In this document: positions 46,628 to 55,600 of the stretch, in pieces
Layout of the letters: each line of letters begins with the position of its first letter
Numbering within the stretch: the stretch's first letter is position 1
DNA from: Branchiostoma lanceolatum
Lineage: Eukaryota; Chordata; Leptocardii; Amphioxiformes; Branchiostomatidae
DNA length: 64,000 nucleotides
NCBI RefSeq assembly: GCF_035083965.1
Contig: NC_089732.1
Coordinates: forward strand, 10,927,424-10,991,423
Reading direction: 5' to 3'
Translations under genes and position numbers: made by a program
The notes under the pieces: model-generated
What the model was told of the DNA's origin: nothing
What the model saw: only the letters and a program-made list of their open reading frames with translations
Databases searched by the model: none

Positions 46628-49600
46628 GTGAGACCAGTTTTTTTTGTTTGTTTCAAGGTATCCCCATTTGAAGTGAAGCATGATGCTTTTTCAAGTAGCT
46701 AGTGGTAGTTCAATGCGGCTTCGCCACGGCTCGCGTTTTTGGCCAAACACACCGGGCCACCCCTACTCTTCTCGATAAGTGTGTTGGGTTCTTTTACGTG
46801 CAGAGGTTTGACGCTTGAAGCTAATGCCTGAAGCTCCCTCATACACGGGGCCGCCGGCTTTATGTCACCATCCGAAATGACGAATGCAATCCCTTACAAC
46901 ATGTCCGAGCTGGAGTCGACACCTAGGATTGAACTCGGGCCCTAGGATCCACGGAATTTGATCCAGATGGCGAAGCAGCGGGATTGTGTTACCGCTTGCA
47001 CCACGGGGACATGTCGCAATGGTGCCTAAGTATTCATTTGAAATTTACGGAATACATACAAATTTTGCGGAATTCATACAATCCACTACTACACATATTA
47101 CGGTTTTACCAATAAAAATTTTAATAAATGTTTCTTACTGGTGGATGCAATGAATTCAGTAAAATTTGTAATGTAATCTGAATGTAATGAATTCCATAAA
47201 ATTCATACAATCCACTACTAAGAAACATGCAAAGTTTTTAGTATGTCTCGGCTGGGGATCAAACTCACGACTCTACCGTATGCAAGGCAAGCACTAGGCC
47301 ATTGCATAACCTCCAATTATTATGTTTGATAACGCATGGCTTTGTAAAAGTAAGACTTTAGACACCAAGATGTAAATCTCTATTTTTAGATCTGTACATG
47401 AGCGACAAAGACAGCTTCCATCCGTCCCTGTGGGAGGAGGAACGCCAGCTCCGCCAGACCATCCAGTTTGACGTGGTGGAGTCACCTGACAGAGAGCCAG
47501 TGGTATGTTTATTTGTGTATTATGATACCCTTTAGTAGTATCACGAGTAATCTTCCAGGGTTCATCATAGTCATATAAACATGCAGACTGCAAGATTAAA
47601 AGGATTATAAATGTAATCATAACAGAGCATATACAGATAAAAATAAGTATTAACTTAAGTTGCGAACCAGCAGATCGAGAGCCTTTTTGAAGTTGTATGG
47701 AGCGGTCAGTGATTTGATGTTGGGTGGAAGAGTGTTCCATACATTGATGGCACGGTAGAGAAAGGTTCCTGTTTGTTTTTGCTTTAGGTAGTGTGAAACT
47801 AGGAATTGGATAATTTGGTTGAGTATGCATGGGTTGAATGGACAGGAACAATGGAACTCCAAATGGTTGCTGGTTGAGTAAGACGGTTGCTTGGGAGAAG
47901 GTCTGGACTATGTAAAATGGACGAAACTGTTTCAAAGTGACCTCTGATGGCAAGTGGTTGCTTGGCCGGGTTTGACTGACAGTGTACGTATTTTTCAGGA
48001 AAGCAGCCTGCGTCGTTGCCCCACCCCCCACAGTCGAGAGCTGCGCAGTATGAAGTGTAAACTGCTGGTGGAGGACAGCGGGGTGGAGACGCCCCCCAGC
48101 GAGGTGGTCAGCACCACCAGTAGTCAGGTCGCTCCGGACGTCAGACGACCGTCGGAAGTACGGGTCAAGGAGGCCAAGCTGTCCAAACCACGATCACCAC
48201 AGACATCACCTCTCCTGAGAGAGAGACATCTCCTCTTCAAAGCTGATAAGGTAAACAATATTGGAGGGAATGATGATTTGTGACAAAAACTTTTAAGTAA
48301 TATTTTTTGTCAAAATAGTTAAGGCCTTCTTTACCTTTTGTGAAGTGCAGTTCATAACTTGAACCACTACTTTTCATCATTTATTGGTTGATATATGATG
48401 TAAAGTAATATTTTGCCTGCCAATTTTTGGTAGTTTGTCAGCTACCTTCCTTATGGCTGTTATGCTACATCCTACCACTAGGTGGAGCTGCAGCAAGAAT
48501 GTGGGCCCAAAACGTGACTATACTTTGTCTGTACAAGTCTATACTTTGTTCCCTCCTAGGAAAAGCAGCAATGAGACAATGTCACAGTGATATTTTGCCT
48601 GCCAACAATTAAGTAGTTGATCAGCCACCTTCCTTATGGCTGTTAATGCTACATCCCACCACAAGGGGGCGCTGCAGCAAGCATGTGGTCCTAAAGTGAC
48701 TGTACGTTTTGTACATTGTTCCCTCCCAGGAGAAGCAGCAACGAGACAATGGCACAGTGATATTTCGCCTGCCTACAGTTGGTAGTTGGTTAGCTATCTT
48801 CCTTGTGGCTGTAATGCTACATCCCTCCACTAAGGGGGCACTGCAGCAAGCATGTGGTCCAAAAGTGACTGTACATTGTTCCCTCCCAGGAGAAGCAGCA
48901 ACGAGACAAAGCTCGGATGCGGCGGCGCAGCGGCAGCAGCAGTATGGGGAGCGAAGATGAAGTCAGTCCTTTGGGCAAGAGGACTGTTAGTGTAAGTTTG
49001 GCGCAATATTGTGGTGAAAAATTTTGGATCATTTCATCCTTTAGAAGGGATGTTAAGCTGTTGGTCTCATGTAAGGGGAGACTTATGCCCTAAACCTCTA
49101 CACATTTAACAGCTCTAATGTTGATATTGCCTGAAGCTCTCTCGTATAGGAGGCAATCATTTTCATGTCCCAATCTGACACACTGTCTTGCTAATCAAAA
49201 GCCTTTTAAGAAAATAGATACATGTATTTGAAGAATGGTCATTACTGGTAATAGTTAATGTCAGACATTAACGATACTGTGTGCCAATGTGTACATGTAC
49301 CTTCAATCCTGCCACAAAATCTGAGTGGTCCACTGCAGGATGGAACTAAAAAATACAATATTCAAATGCTTCAACTTAGTATCTAACATCTACTAACATA
49401 ATTCAACCAGGGTACGCAATTCTGCCACCCTGAAAAGATATGTCCATAACAGATCTCCAAACCAACGTCCCCCAGTTTAATGCACTCACATGTACCGGCA
49501 GATTTCTGTAACCTGGCGGATTAATGTTAATGGAGGTTACATGTACATTGACAGGATGCAGCCTTCCTGCCACAAAATCTGAACGGCCCCCTGCAGTGCA

Positions 49601-52600
49601 AGGAGAAGCACGCGGAGACTGCTCCCGTCAGGTACCAGGAACGTGCAGTAGACGTGCCGGATCACGTGCTCCGAACACAACAGGTACTTGTTCATTATCT
49701 ACTGATAAATTTATAATGTATTGGTTTGTCTGTGAGAGACATACAGCCAGATCTGTCCAGCTAACCAATGGCAGCATGGCTATTACAAAGGACTAGCCCT
49801 GGGACATGATCAGTTTGCAAATTACGCTCAGTCCAAAACATATACAGTCAAACCTGCCTATAGCGGTCACTCAAGGGACTGGCCAAAATCGACCGCTATG
49901 GACAGGTGGCCGCTCTATAGAAACGGTTGATTTTGACCACGAGCAATAAGTGCCACACTAAGAAACATTTATTCACATACTATACATGTACAGTGTACAG
50001 TCAAACTTGGTCTACCGACCACTTCCACAAGACGACGATCGGCTCAAGATCTTGAAGATGACTGATTTCGGTCGGTCTCGATTTTTCCACAAGCATATTA
50101 TTTAAGTCCAAGTCGATCCATCGATCCGCCCCCAAACCGGAGCACATGCGACTTAAAATGTTGCCGAAGACAACCGTGTCATTTTCAATTGCGCGGTGAC
50201 ATTATTTATCGGGAAAAAATTGCGGAATATCACGGTAAAATCAGCCTGTTTGGGTTGGATTCCTTGACGGTGTGGGAAAAACAAAATGGTGCTTGAGGTC
50301 ATAGGGTCATTGGGATAGTCTACTGTAATGTAGGTGTGGGGTATGATTTTACTCTATATTAAATAGTACAATATGTAAACTTATTTCGTCAAAGAAGTTC
50401 TTTGAATGAAGAGAACACACAAACAAAGAATTGATGACTTTAAAACCTTTTTGTAGAGGATGAAAGGCGTCCGTATAATTTATAATAAAGTGCTCGCCCA
50501 TGCTACTACTAGTGAAGTAACCCAAGTAAACAAAGCGTCGGCAACATGTACCGCGCGCAAGAGACTCTTTGTCTGCAAATTTCTGGCGTCTTAGCGGTTT
50601 TGGAAATTCAAAACCCTCACCAGGGGCCAAATAAAACCATAGGCAACATTTTCATGGGTAATACTGCATGCTATAAAAAAATATAATGACAATATTTTTC
50701 TGCCGAGATTTGGAAGAAATCTTGCGGCGACCATGAGCCGCGACCGTTATCGGCAGTGTTTCCAGACCCGTGGGACCGAAAACCGTGTGGCCGCGACCGC
50801 GTTGGACAGTGACCGCTATAGACGAATTCTTAATGCTTACGTCAATGGGAAAAATCCAAGGGACCGACAAAAAGTGACCACTATGGGCAGGTGGCCGCTA
50901 TGCAAAGGTGGCCGCTAATACAGGTTTGACTGTACCTTAAATCTTGAAATGTTTGCAGTGGTTATGAAACTGCGTGTCTTGTATTTCTACTGGACAACAG
51001 TATTGTTTAAACCACAAACTTTAAACACTACAAGAACCTCCTTTCTCCTCCAACCTCAAAATCAAGTCTATGCAAAAATAAAAGAATTTACAGTACAATA
51101 AGCTAAGAACACAACAGGTGCAGGTACAGAGATGGAGCATGCCAGAAACTATCTATGATAAGAGTTCTGTTTTTTCTTAATCTCACGAACAAGAGTTTTT
51201 CCTTCTCACTGTATCCTGTCACAACACACAAAAATGAAAAAGTCTTACAAATGGAATAAAGTGGAATTATTTGCAGGTGCTTTGACTAATAGTCTATGGT
51301 CGCAGAAATGGTCACTTGCTATTATAACTGACTTTCCTGGTACATCTCCCAACTGTAACACATACATTGTACTTTGTTCAACTCCAGGTAATCTCAGCAG
51401 CTCCCCCATCCTCAGACTTCCCCCCCAGCGACTACTCCCAGATGGCGGGCAGAATGTACGCGGTCCAGCGAGGAGAGAGAGTCAAAGAAAACCGGAAGAG
51501 CGCTCCCGTGGAGCAGCTCCTGGAGGACTCTACCGCGCCGGGAAACTTGGAGGACGGTAAAATCTTCTCCTCCACACCGGACTTGTACAGACACTCTCCT
51601 CCCTCTCAGCCCACAGCTGGGGCGGACCAGAATGTCCCCCAGCCCTCTCAGCCATCTACAGCACAACAGGAACAGTTCCCAACCACAACAGCCGCATCTA
51701 AAGGCGACAGGACAATGCCCAGAAGCATCTCACAGGGGATCCAAACACAGCAGTATGGCACTCTCCCCATCATGAGCAAGTCAGAGAGCACCAAGGACTT
51801 CTCGTCGCACGAGTTCGTGTCGTCCACCCCGCCGTCCCAGCAGCTGTTGGTGACCACAGCCCCCAGTGTCTTAGCACAGCGGTCGCCCGCGCCCAAAGTC
51901 CGGCCACAACCCCCACCCAGATCCATCCTTCTGAGTACCGAACAGGTCAACAAGCTACCCAACAGCCAGTCCAAGAGCGAAGAGCTCTCCAAGTCTGTCG
52001 TCGGCGACTCGAGCAAGAACACGCCTCCTCCCGACGTGATTTTGTCGGACAGTGCGGTGACGAGAAGTGGAAAGGCTGGGACGAACGCCGCAGGTAAAAA
52101 CACCAACGTCAGCCGACTTCAGGATGACGCCCTCCCCACTACGCTATCCCAGGGGCAGCCAGTTTCTACAGCATCTCATACACTAGAGAGGCTTGTTCAG
52201 CCCGTGAGCATCTCCGAGGCGCCCATCAGTCCTGGGAACTTCCAGTCCATGACTCTGCAGAGACCACGTCCGTCTGTCCCTCCTTCTTATCAGCAAAGTC
52301 TTCGTTACTCACAACTGGCCAAACTGGGCTTCCAACCAGGTGAGCTGACAGAAATGGCTCATGCTGAGAACAAATGCATGGATGAAGGGGTGCATGAAAA
52401 CTTCTATTAACTCCTGATAGATCTAAGTGGATTAAAGTATCATACACTTACCCATCATTTGGACATGACCTATTTGATCTGGTGCATGTGATCTTGATTT
52501 GTCGGCAAACGCTTTTCACTAATAATTTGAAAGTAAAACTTCCAAAATTCAATTTTGAATAAAAATGTTGATGTTGATACCAGTACTAACAATGATATGG

Positions 52601-55600
52601 GGATGATTGAAAGTAACTGAAGTCATCTTTCAGTATCAAGTTGTTGTCAAGTTGATAGATTGTTGTGTTGATCCCTGCCCTGTAGGAAAGAGTGCATTCC
52701 GTCTACAGCACAGTAAACTACAGGATGATACCAATGCCCCTCCCTCTATCAAGGACCCCGCAGTCAGCAGTTACAGTAAACAGCCTCCACCAACCACCAG
52801 TCCTCCTTCATCCCCAAACAGGTAACTAACATCCGGTATGATTGGTGCAACTCATGCTCAATAAAATATGATGCATTCAGGGTTCTCAACAGCGTAAGGA
52901 GCATCTTAGGGTGGCAAAGCCTCATGGCAAGCTCTGCAAGTGAGAAGGTGAGGGCCACAGGCCCTAGTATTATAGGGGGTCCTTGGGTGTCTTCCCATGG
53001 AAATTTTTAAACGTATAACCCTCAGAAAGACTATTTCCTGCATTTCAAGGGCCGTTTTTTTATACCTTTGTTATAAAAACAACAGAAAAGCCCTCTATGC
53101 TGGTTGAAACACAATCATTGTTGTGGCCCAAATCACAGTGTAGGAGATACAAATCACAGCATAGGGAATCCAATCCACAACGTAGGAGCCCCCTTCTCTT
53201 TACTGCGATGGTGAGAAACCTAGATTGCATACTGGCATGTTTTGTGAACTGTAAGTGTGTGCTGTGAGTGAGAGTTAGTAAGGGAGGGAGGGAGAGAAAG
53301 TTTGTTAAGGACGATCAATCATGCTAAGAAACCTGAGCCTCTTGCATTAAAAAAAAATCTTAAGTTATCTTCTAAGAGAACCTGTAGGTCAGTAATTTCA
53401 CGATCTCTTCCTTATTTCATCAGAACAATTGCAGGGGTGCAGCATGAAACTATGGCTGAGAAAACAAGTACAACCACGCCAACAACAACTACAACTGGTG
53501 GCCATCGCGTGGTAGTGAACTTGGAGTTGACACCAGACGGGAGAGGTACATCTCAGATTCCACCGGAGGAAACGCAGCACCAAAAAAACGCAGTCGAGCC
53601 ATTGGCGAAGGAGCCTGAGGAGTCAGATGACTGGAGACACACACTTCTGAAGCAGATCGAAAATAGTATCATGCAGGCCAGGGAGGCCGGTTATCCGGTA
53701 AACAGTTCAGATGGTGAGTCGGATATCGAGAAACAGGGTAAGGAAGAGAAAAGTAAAGAGCTCTACGCTAGTTCAGAGGTACAGGAGGGAGTGGTTGATG
53801 TTAAGGGACAGGCAGCCACTCCCGAAAGTCTAGCTGAGGACAATGTGGACTCGAAAGAGAAACAAAACTACGGTTACGACGGAGATACAGAAAGTAATCA
53901 CGACGAGCAGTCGGTGGATCCGACGAACGCTGCGCAACCGGTCCAGCCGTCGGATCCAAAGTTTGCCACGACGTTCAAACAGAGGTTAGCGTACTGGCAA
54001 ACCACCTCGACCGGACAGCCCCTCGAGGGAAGAGAAGAGGATCGAAAGGTCCAGCCTGGCTCGATGCACATCCCACCCACCTTTTCTACTTTCAAAAGGG
54101 TCAGCACCCGGCCGTTTTCATACCTGGACACTGTTGAACACGAGGGGACGGACACGTACGCAGGAGGACAGGTGCCGCTATGCGCTGCAGCTACTCTACC
54201 CAGACCTACCCCCACCTACACTCAGAGTCAGGGGAACCTGGCAGCACAGCCACGGCCCAGGCAGCAGCCCATGGCCAGTAGACCAGGTACATGGACATGC
54301 ATGTATCCACAGTAGACAGTCCTTTCCATTAACCCTTATCCATCATTCATGAGGACATGAAACGGAAAATGCAAAGCAGTCGACTGAGGAGAAGCATGCC
54401 ACTTTCTTTGGTAGCTAGAAGTGCAATACATCCTTGGCTCAGCTCGCATTTTCAGCCAAGCACACGAGGTCACCCCTGCTCTCTGGATAAAGACATGAAA
54501 GAAACCTAAAAACCGTCTGTATGCCAAAATGGATTGGGTGTAGGTTCTAACACTAATGGTGTAGAGAACTAAAGTAGTGCTAAATACATGACGTACAAGT
54601 ATAGCTTGGTTCATGGCTAAAATATGCAACGTACATGTATTTGACCACCTAGAACTTGTTCTTTTTTATAAAAAAAACTGGCATCGCTCCAAACTTGTAA
54701 TAACGACAACTTGGTGTTACAGGAACAGGGAAGCGGCCCCCCACCCCTCCGACCCGGGTCAGCAGTGTTCTGACCTCCTCCGTCCAAAGTTTACCAGTGT
54801 CCACCACCTCTACCTTACAGAAGAGTAGTACTAGTGGTCAGCCTCGCCCAAAGTCAACATCTAACAACTATGTATGTATAGTCATCCCATATGTTAGGTG
54901 ATGATAAGAGTAGAAGTATTAGTGCTGTAAGTTTTTAATGATATGTATGTAAGTTGAAACAGAAGGCTCTGCTTGAAAACATGAATATGAAAACAGTATG
55001 GTAATCACACCATTATGTTAAATTAAGTTGAGCACAGTTCTCCTACCTTCCTTCTTTCACTCAGTAGAATTCTTATAAGATACACTATCTGTGTGCTCTT
55101 CTTCCTTGATAATGAAACCTGAAGACAAGTATTGCCTTTGTTGACAGTTGACGGTGACTATCGAAAAGAAACCAGGTTTAGGATTCAGCATTGCAGGAGG
55201 GATTGGATCATGTGGCAACCCTTACAATCCTGAAGATACTGTAAGTTATGTTATGAATATGATGTGTTCATGATCTGCTAATGTCTGAAGCAAAATGTCT
55301 GATTTGTTGGAAAATACATACTGTTGACTCATAAGCACTGTTGATAGATTAATTACGCTCACTCATGGTTTGGTTTATTGTCTTTTCTTTAAGTAACAAT
55401 ATGAACATTTTCTATGTTAATTGGCATGATATGATTTCTCTTTCACAGTAGGTTAAGACAGTAGTAGTTCCCAGTATTTGAAAGTTTTTGTTTGATAAAG
55501 AAGTTTGATATTAGGTCTTTTACATTGTGTATTAGTCATTTTAGTAAAGAAATTGACCAAAGGAAAGATGGTTGTACAGATTTGCATATATGCATCAGCT

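Noticed and set aside
46960-47013. A minus-strand tRNA-Leu-like gene
   Set aside because: Too degenerate, and followed by a repeated SINE body.
47294-48031. 245-codon minus-strand frame
   Set aside because: Made of an antisense, frameshifted LINE tail plus the reverse complement of LAP exon 15; not a gene.
51648-52106. 152-codon minus-strand frame
   Set aside because: Antisense shadow of LAP exon 18, whose sense frame fits both splice sites.
53898-54215. 105-codon minus-strand frame
   Set aside because: Antisense shadow of LAP exon 20.
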